A DNA stretch of 64,000 bases, taken from assembly GCF_026213295.1 (NCBI RefSeq), contig NC_079419.1:21083180-21147179 (forward strand), written 5' to 3'. Both the position numbers and the translations under genes were made by a program. The stretch comes from Gadus chalcogrammus (Eukaryota > Chordata > Actinopteri > Gadiformes > Gadidae). Positions within the stretch are counted from its first letter, which is position 1; each line of letters starts with the position of its first letter. This document shows, piece by piece, positions 10,930-21,770 of the stretch. Under the pieces are notes generated by a model. That model saw only the letters and a list, made by a program, of their open reading frames with translations, searched no databases and was not told the DNA's origin.

Positions 10930-11284
10930 CCATATTCGAAGTTCGTTTGTTTATTAATATTATCAGTTTGAATATTTATAATTCGAATGTGTAGGCCTAT
11001 TAACAATATTTTGACCATTAAATGCCTTCAGTAAGAGACCTGGATTGGGCTTTGCGGGTTTGTTTACGTTGCTATGGTTACCGGTCTTGCGTGTTCCAAC
11101 GGTTTATTAGGTATCTAATAAATCGCTGTCTAATCAATACTTCATTCACTGCCTCTTCCGTGGCCATTACAATATTATGAATAGACTGCTCGGTTTAAAA
11201 AAAAATATATATATTTTTTTTATAAAACATACATTTTCAGTCGCACCGGTGCGCCCAAATAAAATATTTGGTCGCACTCCCTCG
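10930..11284. other. Sequence between two copies of a hAT right end
   Basis: AT-rich sequence with no gene. At 11220-11284 it again contains the hAT subterminal motif (ACATTTTCAGTCGCACCGG, then GTGCGCCC) that also occurs at about 10845-10880, so a second hAT copy or a duplicated end begins here and continues at 12455-12499 beyond a nested element. Confidence 0.6.
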
Positions 11285-12454
11285 AATAGGCTCTGTGCAC
11301 TAGAACCCGGAAGTCAACTGACGGTGTCGGCATTCTAGTTTCCGGTCTACTTACTGACCCAGTCCATAGCGTGAACATGTCTGGCTTTTCTAGATGTCTC
11401 CAAGACCTACCGACAATAAATGTTAACGATGTTCACCGCATTGTTGGTGCTAGTTCCCTTGCCCCTACAAGCAAGCGGGAAAAAGGATTTAAGCTCTATA
11501 TTTCGAGTTATTCGCGTAACTTTGAGGGTAGGTGACAGACTACCGGCTTTTTAGTGAACATTTGTTAGCGACAACCATTTTTTTCTGTATTTAAAACACT
11601 TAACTGTCCGTTGTTGTACTAACTGTACCAACGTGTGTCCATTTTTTAGTGTCTAGCAAAGATAAGGGAACATCGGAGGTGATTATCAGAGCATTGTGCC
11701 ACAGGTCCATGAAGAAATCAGAGAAGCCTCACAGCTTGAGTGTATGTTAAAGCTAGCGATAAACCAACCGTTATAAACAAACCGTTATACGCCTGTTTCT
11801 TTTATAACAGTGTCCGTGGGGGGATTTAGCTGAGGTAATATATTTAATCAAATAATCAATACAAACATGTATAATTAAAAAAACAGCACAAATGTACACA
11901 CAAGCGCACTTTCCTCGTCAGCCACCACAACACGCAGAAAGCTCCAGCCGAGAGCGCCCACCACGGCCCCAACACAGTGCAGGCACGCGAGCCGCACACA
12001 GACACAAACACACCAGCTTCACATTGCCTCAAACTCCACAAATGTCTCTTTTTGTATAGCACTGTAGTGCTCACGGTCAACACACACACTGTACTAGTAG
12101 CACTGTACTCATGGTCTAAGACCATCGGAACGGGTAGCTCAGGCTCTTCGGGGTCGGAGCAAGGCTCGGGACTCGCCGGTCTCTCTCTTCGCTCCCAGCC
12201 TCCCACACACCAGCCCGTGTTACTGGCTGGAAGCTGAGCACAACGGTACATAGCAGTGTTGGTTTGATCCGCCTTCATTCCGTTGAAGCTTGTGAAGTCT
12301 TCTAACATTAAATTTCCGTTGTTTGGTTGGGTTTTCCATCTTTTTACTATTTATAGTTGCCGTGGTAACTGATACGGGAAGTAGACCGGAAACTAGTATG
12401 CCGACACCCGGCGACACCGGAAGTTCGCTTCTAGAGTTGTGCACAGAGCCTATT
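11285..12454. mobile_element. TIR element carrying spliced coding exons
   Basis: Terminal inverted repeats AATAGGCTCTGTGCAC (left) and GTGCACAGAGCCTATT (right) extend inward with a second matching block (TAGTTTCCGGTCTACTT near 11337 against AAGTAGACCGGAAACTA near 12380). The element sits inside a hAT terminus: hAT-like sequence continues at 12455 with CTAGGCGCATGTGCGCCC. It holds two plus-strand exons and a 150-codon open frame on the minus strand (11856-12308) of unknown meaning. Confidence 0.7.
11377..11741 (+). CDS. Two-exon coding fragment, family not verified
   Basis: An ATG at 11377 opens a 50-codon exon ending at a donor (GAGG/GTAGGT, last exon base 11527). A T-rich acceptor (TTTTTTAG) at 11648-11649 begins a second exon, 11650-11741, ending at GTATGT. 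The junction is in frame (phase 1), giving about 81 codons with no stop. Motifs include SKREKGFKLYISSY and RSMKKSEKPHSL. I recall this segment from large uncharacterised fish proteins often linked to transposons (possibly SWIM-finger or YqaJ-type), but cannot confirm it. Open frame and consistent splice phases argue for real coding ancestry. It is either element-encoded or captured host sequence. Confidence 0.45.
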
Positions 12455-12499
12455 CTAGGCGCATGTGCGCCCAAATTAGGCGCACTCTGGAGCCCTGAC
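12455..12499. mobile_element. Second copy of the hAT right terminus
   Basis: Repeats the 10885-10929 terminus (TTAGGCGCACTCTGGAGCCC) almost identically and is separated from its own inner part by the element at 11285-12454. The following 8 bases (ACAGGTGA) do not match the flank of the left end at 6944. Confidence 0.7.
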
Positions 12500-13189
12500 A
12501 GGTGAGGGAAATTAAGTGATTGGACAAGTCAAAGGACACCTGATGGACGTCAAGAACAAACACTAAACAACTAATGGACAAAGTCAGGTCATGACATCCC
12601 CTGGCAGAATACAGGATGATCATTCAACGTTTGCGCGGAAGACAACAGCAGAGGATAACCTGGGAAAGTATGACGTAAGCCTCTCGATGCAATCAGAAAT
12701 TACTTTTTCGTAGATGATTGGGTCAGTTCCCACAGAGACCGAAGTGATTACCTTGGTCAAAGACCTCAGGTCCTTCTGTTTGGAAGGAGGATTCAGGCTC
12801 ACAACGTTGACAGCAACAGGAGTGTTGTTGTGGATTCTCTACCCTCAGAGGAAAAGGCCAAAAGGTGAAGGATTTGGACAGGGAGACCTTGCCTTTGGAG
12901 AAAGCACTGGGAGGCCAGTGGAATGCAGAGACGCCCTCTTATTCCAAGTAACTGTGTAGAATAAACACCAGATGAGGTATTCTTTCGGTAGTCTGCTCTA
13001 TATGTACCTCTAGGATTCCTTGCACCTTTTATCCTGACAGTATGAGCATACTCCAAGAGCTATGTAAATCCAACTGTGATTAGGATGGAACTAGAATAAC
13101 CTTTCTTCTGGACTGGCAGCACATCAGTCTTGCGCTACATCGCACCACAAATCCATGAGTAGATATCACAAGATTGCGTCAAACCGGTA
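12500..13189. other. No recognised gene
   Basis: Two overlapping minus-strand frames (12620-12802 and 12799-13056, 60 and 85 codons) have no recognisable motif and no start context that helps. No terminal repeats or tandem repeats were seen. It may be old transposon sequence or unique intergenic DNA. Confidence 0.35.
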
Positions 13190-13860
13190 GCGTTTACTAT
13201 GAAGCGCACTAACATTACCGGGCTTTCTTTGGATAACTTGGATAGACAAAGACAAAATTCGCAATCAGAGATAAATAGTACCATGAAGCTCACTTACTCC
13301 GTGGATACCGCTTTAGTTTCAATGTGTGTTCCCATAAATGGGCGTTTACCGCGTTATTTTACTCACCTTTACAAAATGGATAGATCCAGAGCAGTGTATT
13401 TCACCCAAGAGGAACATATTGTCATAATGAAATCCTATGGAGTTCAAGAATGAGACTACAGCTTGGGGCAACACAGTTGCACATAAGTATAGGGAGGCAT
13501 ACTGGCAAAAAATAGCAGATCGTGTAAATTCGTAAGTGAAAAGATTCTGCATATTGTCTTCAAAATGCAAAGGCAACGTCCAATCTGCTTTAATCTATCA
13601 TTTAGGGAATTCACTTTAAAAACACAACTATGTAAGAAATGCATAGCATTTGTTTTCAATTGCTGAAAGATAGTAGTGGTGGCATAGTGGATCAGTATAA
13701 AACCCGAACGCCAGCAACCAGGGTTTAAATCTCACCTGTCCATCATCATGCCTTTTATCCCCATCTAGATGTGGTGCCAGCATGACCTTGAGAATATGGG
13801 TCAAGTTCGGAATAAGCACAAAGATATAATTCAATGTGGTAAGCTTTAAGCATCAGTTTG
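13190..13860 (+). mobile_element. Harbinger-like relic with Myb/SANT fragment and tRNA-like head
   Basis: Shares a colinear block with 26195-26710: the ATTTTACTCACCTTTACAAA stretch, then GATTCTGCATATTGTCT, then a tRNA-like segment. At 13380-13455 the plus strand reads RSRAVYFTQEEHIVIMKSYG, which resembles the start of the Myb/SANT-like protein that PIF/Harbinger transposons use alongside their transposase. A stop and frame changes follow. No complete termini were identified for this copy. Confidence 0.6.
13671..13737 (+). repeat. tRNA-derived SINE-like segment
   Basis: An A-box-like TGGCATAGTGG (about 13680) and a B-box-like GGGTTTAAATC (about 13721) have tRNA spacing but have diverged from consensus. 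It sits inside the larger repeat shared with 26195-26710, so it moved with that repeat rather than as an independent SINE. It is not a functional tRNA gene: no proper acceptor stem is visible. Confidence 0.6.
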
Positions 13861-13924
13861 AATAATTTCAGGTGAATGTAGCCTATGATTTTCAATTGGC
13901 TAGTCTAATCTGATGTTGATAACC

Positions 13925-14130
13925 TGTGTAGAATTACCGAGCGTGAATCAGATGTTAATTCCAAAGGTTTATTAACTCATTATTGTTTAAGATGTGAGAG
14001 CATCAAGCGAGAGCACCTTCCACTCGCCGTCACTTTCCGAACCCCCTCCCATTCCCCACACACATAGATATAACCTAAATGTATTCCTGCACGCTCCGCG
14101 CTGCACATAAACTAGTGCCATTACAACACA
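13925..14130 (-). repeat. 3' LTR of a Ty3/gypsy element
   Basis: Read on the minus strand it starts TGTGTTGTAATGG directly after a polypurine tract (AAAGAAAGGGAGA, plus-strand 14131-14143) and ends TAATTCTACACA, so it has TG...CA ends. An AATAAA lies inside (GAGTTAATAAACC). Together with the pol relic at 19611-21770, which has the same orientation, it is the tail of one gypsy element later split by the DIRS insertion. The other LTR is absent. Confidence 0.72.
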
Positions 14131-14384
14131 TCTCCCTTTCTTTGAGTCTGTTAAGACATGCAGAACATTAATGATTCTTAAACAGTTGAAAGTAATCTTG
14201 GCAATATTCTCACACTACTGCAACATTACATTTTAACCTTACTTATTCCATAACGCATTCTGCATTCATTTCAAAAGAACATTCTTTTCATTAATCTTTT
14301 TTTCTTTCTTTCTTTCACCCTCTAGTACTTCAACAGCTAAATTCAACATGAACAATTGGAAGTTAAACTAAACATATTCCACAT
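14131..14384 (-). mobile_element. Gypsy internal sequence between LTR and DIRS insertion
   Basis: About 250 bp lying between the polypurine tract next to the LTR at 13925-14130 and the start of the DIRS element. It contains a TTTCTTTCTTTCTTT run and no open frame of note. It is the 3' untranslated end of the gypsy copy whose pol continues at 19611. Confidence 0.55.
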
Positions 14385-14756
14385 ATCGATAGTTACGAAT
14401 GTAACTACGGTTCTATGAATCCTGGATGACCGCCAGAGGCGGTGCTTAAAGCACTGGATCTCCACCTCGCGCATGCGCATTTCGAGTACCTAATAACAAC
14501 ATAGTCACCTGTGACCCCCACGTGACACCGGGAAGGCTATATCTTCCGGTGTCATTAGAGGATCTGTTCCTAGAATCTTCTCGCGAGAACACAAGGATTC
14601 TGAGTGACTGAACGCTCTGGCGGTCATCCAGGATTCATAGAACCGTAGTTACATTCGTAACTATCGTTCTATTTCATCCTTACTGACCGCCAGAGGCGGT
14701 GCTTAAAGCACTGGATGACCCATACCAAAAAGGTCACAAAGAATCCAAAACCCACC

Positions 14757-15730
14757 TCACTCATTGGAGGTAAGAGAGCTTGGCAGTAGGACCACACTCA
14801 TCGGGTGGGGACTGGCGACGTTGACTCGGTAAAACCTTGTAAAGGTGCCCGGTGACGTCCATGATGCTGCGGCACAGATCGACTCCAGGGGTACACCTCT
14901 TAGTGCGGCCCACGATGTCGACACGCTTCTGGTGGAGTGGCACCTCAACCCGGATGGCGGGGGGCGGCCACTGGCCACATAGGTGTGTTTAATGGCGTCG
15001 ACGACCCAGTGGGATAGCCTCTGTTTAGACAAGGCAGAACCTCTGTTAGGGCCACCGTGACATACAAACAGTTCCTCGGACTGCCGTATACCGGCCGTAG
15101 CAGCAATGTAAGCCCAAGCGCCCGCACCGGGCATAGCATCTCGGACTCATTCCCCTCAGATGGGGAGTTAAAACGTGCCAGCTGGTTAAAATAGGTGCGT
15201 GAAAGCACCTTGGGCAGAATAACCTCCATCTGTTAGCATACTGTGCTCTGGTAGATGGTGCCCTGGCACTCAGAATGGTATTCCTGACGGTTTCAGTGCA
15301 AACATTCAGCAGTGAGTCGGGCCCTGCAGCGGCCAGGCCCAGAGCTGGAGGCGACGGGGATCTGGGTGCCAAATCTGGCCCCCCAGCTGCGAAAGGAGGT
15401 CCTTCCTGCAGGGGAGGCGCCATGGAGAGCTGCAGCAGAGCCTGCGCAGCAGTGGAAACCAGAGTCTCCCTGGCCAGTAGGGGGCCACCAGAAGTAACCT
15501 GTGGCCCTGCAGAAATACCCTCTGGAGTGTGGGGAGAATCAGGGGCAGCGGTGGGAAGGCATACAGAGGACTCTGTGGCCAGTCGTGAGCTAAGGCATCC
15601 TGTCCGAGGGGGCCGGTCACCTCCGTCCAGGAGAACCAGAGGGGGCAATGTGCGGATTCCTCTGATGCAAAGAGGTCTACCTCCACGTGGAAGTATGCGT
15701 CCCTTAGGTCCACCGTGGTGAACCATTCTC
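14757..15730 (-). pseudogene. DIRS tyrosine recombinase (frameshifted)
   Basis: Two overlapping minus-strand frames carry the halves: the N-terminal part (15046-15360) includes APSTRAQYANRWRLF, typical of the recombinase core-binding region, and the C-terminal part (14757-15134) holds the catalytic HxxR (CHSTRSVS) and the nucleophile tyrosine context (FTRFYRV). The enzyme would insert the circular DNA copy. The change of frame between about 15046 and 15134 breaks the gene. Confidence 0.8.
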
Positions 15731-17550
15731 CCCTTGCGACCACCCGCAGCGTGTCGGAAGCGGTGAGCATGTGGAATGGCAGGACCTTCAGGAACCGGTT
15801 GAGTCCCATCAGGTCGAGAATTGGGCGAAACCTGCCATCTTTCTTTTTCACGAGAAAATATCTCGAGTAGAACCCTCTGGGGTGCAGCAGAGGATCCACT
15901 GGCTCGATTGCCCCTTTGGCCAGGAGGGTGGACAACTCCTGGTCCAGAGCAAAGGCCTCTGCCGGGTCGTTGACGACAGTCATTTTGACCCGGCTGAAGG
16001 CTAGGGGCCAGAGATGGAAATTAACTTTTTTGCCCACCAGCCACTCATCTTTTTTACCAGCCACTTTTTATACGCTATATATTTTTTAATATATGCGTAC
16101 ATTTTAAACAATATAATAGTAACAATAGATAAGAAAAGTGTTTTTCATACACATCAGTTGGTGTTACGATGACAAGTTTGGGGATAATTCATCTATACAA
16201 AGTATTTTCATTAAAAAACGAATTGACATATTAATAATAAAACAACATGCATGGCTACACCATTATAAGTCAATAGGAACATTTGTTTTTTTGTATTTAC
16301 ATGTGACTGCATACAAATGTGTCCACACAGACATGGTAACTAACGTATGATAGTAAGCATTATATGCCCTTAACACTAATATTCAGAAGAAAATATGTGT
16401 GGCATTCAGTCCAATGCTGAAAATATATCTGTGGCATTCAGTAGGCCAATGCTGTGGTAAAGTGTGTAAAGTATGACCAAGTGTTTCTTTCTGTTCAATA
16501 GATAGAACTTTATCAATCCCCTGTAGGAGACATTTGGTAATGTTTGTCCCTATAAAACAATAATGGTAAAATAATAAATACAAAACACGACGGTAACTGA
16601 GTAGGTCAAACCGTCCAATCTGAAGGCTCTACTTAACCACTCCCCCTACTCACTTCCACCAATGCGAAGCGAACAGAACTGAGTAGGGGAGGGCGTAGCC
16701 TAACTAGTTTGTGAACGACCCAGAGAAACGCAACTCAAATTCAATGTGAACATATATGAGGCTTTAATAAAATCCCGGACGATTTTGAAATTCCGACACA
16801 CATTTTTTAAAAGTGTGTCAAAAAGAAGGCATGTCCGGGCAAAAGAGGACGTCTGGTTACCCTACCGTGTGGCGTGTGAGCGTGTGCATGGGTTGAATTG
16901 CGTGTGTCTCACGCCGAACGCGTGAGACTTGAGAGCCCTGTTGCCGATATTATCCCGGATATTGACAGTCGCAGTTCAGCAAAAGAGGCGTAGAGGAGGA
17001 AGAAGGGGCCCGGATGTTGACAGTAATGGTTGTGGAACTGTGCAGCGCCGTATAACGAATGTATTGGATATGCAAATTTGATCGGACCTGACTGGAAAGT
17101 ATTACCCGCCACAGTGGCGGGTGAAGTGACACAATTCACCCGCCACCATACAAATCCACCCGCAAATGGCGTGTGGCGGGTGTTCATTTCCATCCCTGCT
17201 AGGGGCCGACGTCGGAACTGTAACTCGTACCCTTGGGTCAAGGTGGAAACCACCCAAGGGTCTGAAGTACAGGCAGCCCAGTAGCTAAGCTGCTGATGGG
17301 AAAAACTCCCGACGACCAGCCCCGAGGGCCTAGCGCCTACCCCCCTGGCCTCCTGAGGCTCTGGGGGGGCGTCGGTTGGGTTGTGGGTCACGGGGCTGCC
17401 AGGAAGGTAGGCGTTCGGGGGCCCGAAAGCCATCCGTTGGCGGTTGCGCAGCCCGCTGGGACCTTCGTAGGCCACCGGAGTACTCAGGTGGCTGAAAGCA
17501 CCGCTGGGGGACTGCCGAGGGGCCCCCAGGCCTGCTAGGAGCGGACACAC
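15306..17550 (-). pseudogene. DIRS reverse transcriptase/RNase H, deleted and interrupted
   Basis: The minus-strand frame from 17550 reads a pre-RT region (GYELQFRRRPL) up to a hAT at 17198 and resumes at 16008 with RVKMTVVNDPAEAF, DKGAIEPVD-like (AKGAIEPVDPLL) and FLVKKKDGRFRPILDL. After DLRDAYFHVEVD it jumps straight to LFASEESAHCPLWF, which belongs near the RNase H/recombinase junction. The YxDD catalytic box and the rest of the palm are missing, a deletion probably made through a short GTAGACCT-like repeat. The second DIRS piece at 37785-38553 keeps sequence past this point. Confidence 0.8.
16009..17198. mobile_element. hAT element inserted in the DIRS element
   Basis: Ends CAGAGATGGAAAT and ATTTCCATCCCTG are inverted repeats, flanked by an exact 8-bp duplication CTAGGGGC (16001-16008 and 17199-17206). 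The interior has no transposase. It holds AT-rich sequence and, at about 16600-16865, remains of another hAT whose right end (AGAGGACGTCTGGTTACCCT) is related to the element at 2296-2861. Subterminal CCAGCCACT/GTGGCGGGT repeats occur at both sides. Confidence 0.88.
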
Positions 17551-17695
17551 TCCTATTTAGGCCTGACAGTTGCTGCCTGGTCTGCCTAGCTCGGGCAGCC
17601 CCCTCCAGTGCTTCCAGGGCAGCTGACCCAAAGAGCTCCCCTGGTTCCACCGGCACCGCACGAAGGACCCTCCTACATGTCTCCGTCAAGGGCGA

Positions 17696-18859
17696 CTACG
17701 CAAGCCACACCTGGCGGCGAGTCTGCACGAGGGTGGACATAGTGCGCCCTAACTCCCTCGACATGAGGGCAAAAGCCTGCAACGAGGCGTCACTCAGACT
17801 CTGCAGCGGCGGCTCGACCTGGGCCTGCTGCAGAGAGGTCGAAAGACCCAGCAGCAGGTGGGAAAGTGAGTTCCCAATATGACCCATGCGCGCCGCTGCG
17901 TCGTAGGCCTTTGATAGGAGGTCATCTGTGACCCTGCACTGTGGCCGAGGGCACCTGGCATTTGGCCTCAGAGCCTCATCAGGAGCCAGAATTAGGGAGG
18001 CGATGGCAGGCTCGACTGCTGGCATGCGGCCCAGCCCAACCTGTGCCGCATTCTGCATGGCAGCCAAGGTCCGGGCGTCCGACGTTGAGTGGGACAGGGC
18101 CCTAGTGTCCCTCCAGCAAGCATGGAGCTCCTTCAGATACTCCTCTGAAGGAGGGACGGAGAATGTGGCCGGGACAGGGTTGCGCCTGAAGAAGGCGCTG
18201 GCCTGGGCTGACTCCGTCTGCACCGCGACAAGCTGCAGGTGAGCCAGAGCGGTCCGCAGGACGGCCGCCATGGAGGTGTCTGCTGCACCCTGCAGGGAGC
18301 CTTGTGCCGAGGAGCAGGAGGCCTCATCCAACGTGTGGGAGGCATCGCCCTCGGTCATAGTCTCATTAAAGAGGTTAGCCGAAGCCGCCAGAGAGAGGGC
18401 ATCGCTTTCAAATTGGGAGGAGGGAGGGCCGGGCTGTAGCCCCGCCAGCCCCTGACCAGTCCCAGGCTGAAGGGCCAGGAGGAGGGACCGGATTTGCTCC
18501 ATGTCGGACGCCAATCCGTCCACCCTAGCAGCAAGGCCGCCCCATGCCTTCTTTTTGGGGGGGGCACCCATAGCCGCAGCCCCATCATGCCGCTGCCGCC
18601 CTCTCGAACGACCGGGCTGATCGGGAGGGAGGCTCATTAAAGCAGAGGGGTCGTTGGCTGCTGCCCGATTCTCCAGCTCTGCTAGCCTAGCCACTCTGAG
18701 CACGCAAGGCAGGAGGCTGCAGTTCATGCAGGCGCTGTCCGTGAGGCTCTCCCTCAGATGCCCGAGACCGAGGCAAGGAGGGCAACTGTCGTGGCCGTCC
18801 TCAGGCTCAAGAGGAGCCACACAGGCGACACACAGGTGGGCCATTATAGAGGTAGCCAC
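17696..18859 (-). CDS. DIRS gag-like protein
   Basis: Open frame of 387 codons from an ATG at 18859. The N-terminus has paired cysteines (LCVACVAP, HDSCPPCLGLGH, DSACMNC), a zinc-ribbon-like arrangement typical of fish DIRS ORF1, followed by a basic stretch (PKKKAWGG), a central acidic part (ESDALSLAASANLFNE), and a C-terminal region with FRRNPVPATFSVPPSEEY. It probably packages element RNA. It lies upstream of the reverse transcriptase in the same orientation, with a change of frame in the 17330-17700 overlap. Confidence 0.75.
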   Translation of the reverse strand: MATSIMAHLCVACVAPLEPEDGHDSCPPCLGLGHLRESLTDSACMNCSLLPCVLRVARLAELENRAAANDPSALMSLPPDQPGRSRGRQRHDGAAAMGAPPKKKAWGGLAARVDGLASDMEQIRSLLLALQPGTGQGLAGLQPGPPSSQFESDALSLAASANLFNETMTEGDASHTLDEASCSSAQGSLQGAADTSMAAVLRTALAHLQLVAVQTESAQASAFFRRNPVPATFSVPPSEEYLKELHACWRDTRALSHSTSDARTLAAMQNAAQVGLGRMPAVEPAIASLILAPDEALRPNARCPRPQCRVTDDLLSKAYDAAARMGHIGNSLSHLLLGLSTSLQQAQVEPPLQSLSDASLQAFALMSRELGRTMSTLVQTRRQVWLA

Positions 18860-19610
18860 CGGCAGCGTACTGGGAGCGGAAGCGAGAGCACTTCCCTCGT
18901 CAGAAAAAATGAAAAACCGAAACTAATTAGCCTGAGCGTGATCGCTGCTACTAATTATCAACCAAACAAGGGGTAATTGCGGCGTTAACGGGAGCGGGAG
19001 CGAGAACACTGCCTTCACCAGAAAATTAAGTCGACCGATATTAATTAGCTTGAGCGTAAGCGCTGCTGCTAAACAAGGGAGAAACCAAACAAAAACGTTA
19101 CTGGGAGCGGGAGCGAGAGCACTGCCTTCACCGGTAAGTTGTAAGGGCTAAATAAATTGATGGTTAGAACAGAGCAAAGCTAACGGCTAACACAACAAAC
19201 AATAACAGAGCAAGAGGCGAACGAGTGCTGGGAGCGGGAGCGAGCACACTGCCCTCCCAAACAAACGCCGGCCACTCTTCTTATAGTTACTTTCACTAAG
19301 TATCTGTATGAACTAGCCACAGCCTCTGGAGGACGGGTTACCCGCAGCTCCGACCTTGGTCACGAGGCTGCACGTAGCCAGTTGTAACAGCTTCCTTCCT
19401 TTCTCAAACAAAGGTTCAATACGGTACCTGCGCAGCGAGAAGATGTAAGGAACAGATCCTCTAATGACACCGGAAGATATAGCCTTCCCGGTGTCACGTG
19501 GGGGTCACAGGTGACTATGTTGTTATTAGGTACTCGAAATGCGCATGCGCGAGGTGGAGATCCAGTGCTTTAAGCACCGCCTCTGGCGGTCAGTAAGGAT
19601 GAAATAGAAC

Positions 19611-21770
19611 TGTCTGGTGGTTTCACTGCTCTTACACTGCTTCTCTGAGTCTCTGGAAACACAAGCACAGTGGAAATGGGAGTGACTGGACCTTGGGTAA
19701 GTATGTCAGGTCTTGGGTCAGTCACCAATGTGTTGCTGTCCTTGTTTGTGTGTGTATTATGACCCAACGGAACCTCTTCCCGTTGAGTAATCTGTGGGCC
19801 CCCACAGATGGGTCTGAGGTGGTGTCCGTTTCTCCGCAGCTCTCCCTGCTCGGTCTGTACAATGTACGATGTCGAGTGTGGCACTTCCTCACCACTGCAG
19901 CACATTTAGTCCATCCCCTCTCATTGTCCAGCTTTACTGAAACACGGGTTCCGGGCTGAAGTTCAGGTAATGGTCTGGCCTTTGACTGTAGCGCAGCTTG
20001 GCGTGACTGTCAGTCTGCCGCACTTTCTGCAGGTCCGGCCATGCAGGTTGCAGGTTCTCCTCCAAGGTAGGCAGTGTGGAGCGGATCTGTCTGCCCAGAA
20101 TCAGCTGTGCAGGGCTAGCTCCTGTTGCTTGCAGTGGCATCGCTCTGTAGGATTACAAAGCTAAAGCAGGGTCAGCTTGCCTGAGGATCTGTTTGGCTGT
20201 CCGCACAGCTCTTTCTGCCTCCCCGTTGGCCTGTGCATAGTGAGGGCTTTTAGTTGTGTGTCTGAAATCAAACATTTTGGCAAACTGGGCAAAAACAGTC
20301 CATGAGAATTGGGGCCCATTATCAGTTATGAGTTCCTTTGGCCAGCCCCACCTGGCAAAGATGTTCTTCAGGGTGGCTATGGTTGTAGCGGCTGACATGT
20401 TAGTTAGGTGGGCAATTTCAATGTACCTTGAAAAATAATCAACCACTACTAGAAAGTTATCCTTTTTCCACTGGCAAATGTCTGCTGCCACTTTCTCCCA
20501 TGGGCGGCCTGGGAGTGGTGTACAGATCAGAGGTTCCCTCCTCTGAGTAGGCTTGATCTCTTGGCATGTGCTGACAGTCTCTTGTACATGTTTGCTTATG
20601 CCAGGCCACCACACACTACATTTAGCTCGCTCACGGCACTTAAAAATCCCTTGGTGGCCATCGTGTATGCGTTCCAGTATTTCAGTTCTTATGTTCTGGG
20701 GTATCACAATTCTGTTATTGTACAACACTAGCCCTTGGTCACGATGTGTATAGTAAGCTTTTACCTTCAGGGGCACGTTGGCTGAATACTGTGGCCACCC
20801 ACCCAGTTCGTAGCGTTGCACCAACTATAGCTCATCATCCTGTAGCGTTTGCTGTTTGACCATGTCAAGCTTGCTGGGAGATAGGCCATGCCTCATAAAC
20901 ACCCTCCTCGTACGCCTCCAGGTCACTGGTCAACTCTGCGATGTCCTGCGTATGTTCCGGCTGAGGATGTCTAGACAGGGTGTCTGCAATGACCAACTGC
21001 TTCCCTGGAACAAACTCAGCTTTTGGGTGGTACTGAGTCTAGATCTTTACTGTTAATGAGTGGTTTGTGGTCACTCTGTAAAGTGAATGTGTCCAGGCCA
21101 TACAAGTACCTAGAGAACTTTTCACATGCCCAGACTGCAGCAAGACATTCTTTTTCAATCTGTGCATAGCGCTTTTCAGCATCAGTCATTGTCCTGGAGC
21201 AGTAAGCTACTGGCTTCAATTGTTCATCATGTAACTGCAGTAAGACCCCACCCAGCCCATAACTGCTTGCATCAGCACTGACTACTGTGTCTTTCTTTAA
21301 ATCAAAGAATGCTAAAACAGGAGCCTCAGTGACTAACTGTTTCACCCTCTTAAAGGCCTCCTGTTGTGCAGCACCCGAACCCCACATTACATCTTTCTTC
21401 TGTTAGTGGCTTGGTGACTTCTGACAGGTTTGGGAGGTACCTGCCAAGGTAGTGAATCATGCCCAAGATTCTCCGGAGCTCGGGCACGTTGTTGGGTTGT
21501 TGCAGCTGGGTGATGGCTTGAACTTTGGTCTCGTCCGGTCGGATTCCATCTTCATCGATGCAGTAGCCCAGGTAGTTGAGCCGTCGCTGACGTAGCAGGC
21601 ACTTGTCGTTGTTCAGCTTTAATCCGGCTCTTTTCAAGGTGTCAAGGGTGTTCTGGAGCCTCTCCTCATGAAGCTTGGTGGTCTCTGCATAGATTAGGAT
21701 GTCATCTATGTATGTAGCCACACCCTCTAGGTCCTTCAAAATCTCAGCCAGGTTGCGAAATTGAGCCATA
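19611..21770 (-). pseudogene. Ty3/gypsy pol (RT end, RNase H, integrase), 5'-truncated
   Basis: Minus-strand pieces in order: end of the reverse transcriptase with its catalytic box (VATYIDDILIYAE, about 21690-21725) and connection (LGYCIDEDGIRPDETK), RNase H ([33 protein letters not shown], 21016-21387), integrase (20153-20824, zinc-finger histidines in [13 protein letters not shown] and the acidic residues in [17 protein letters not shown] and ANGEAERAV), and the C-terminal tail (YIVQTEQGELRRNGHHLRP, about 19770-19870). The second zinc-finger cysteine is lost (CQEIK) and several frame breaks occur. The 5' half of the element is missing beyond 21770. The DIRS element at 14385-19610 separates it from its LTR. 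Confidence 0.83.

Larger units (their letters stand above)
14385..19610 (-). mobile_element. DIRS-type tyrosine-recombinase retrotransposon
   Basis: Inverted terminal repeats: about 14390-14570 (with GTCACCTGTGACCCCCACG) is repeated inverted at 19445-19565, and the block ending CTTTAAGCACCGCCTCTGGC at 19566-19610 is the inverse of 14666-14716. An internal inverted copy of the left edge (about 14622-14668) completes the DIRS arrangement. Coding order on the minus strand is gag-like protein, reverse transcriptase, tyrosine recombinase. DIRS elements replicate by reverse transcription and integrate with a recombinase, leaving no target duplication, which fits the junctions here. A hAT (16009-17198) and an internal reverse-transcriptase deletion disable this copy. 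Confidence 0.88.
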
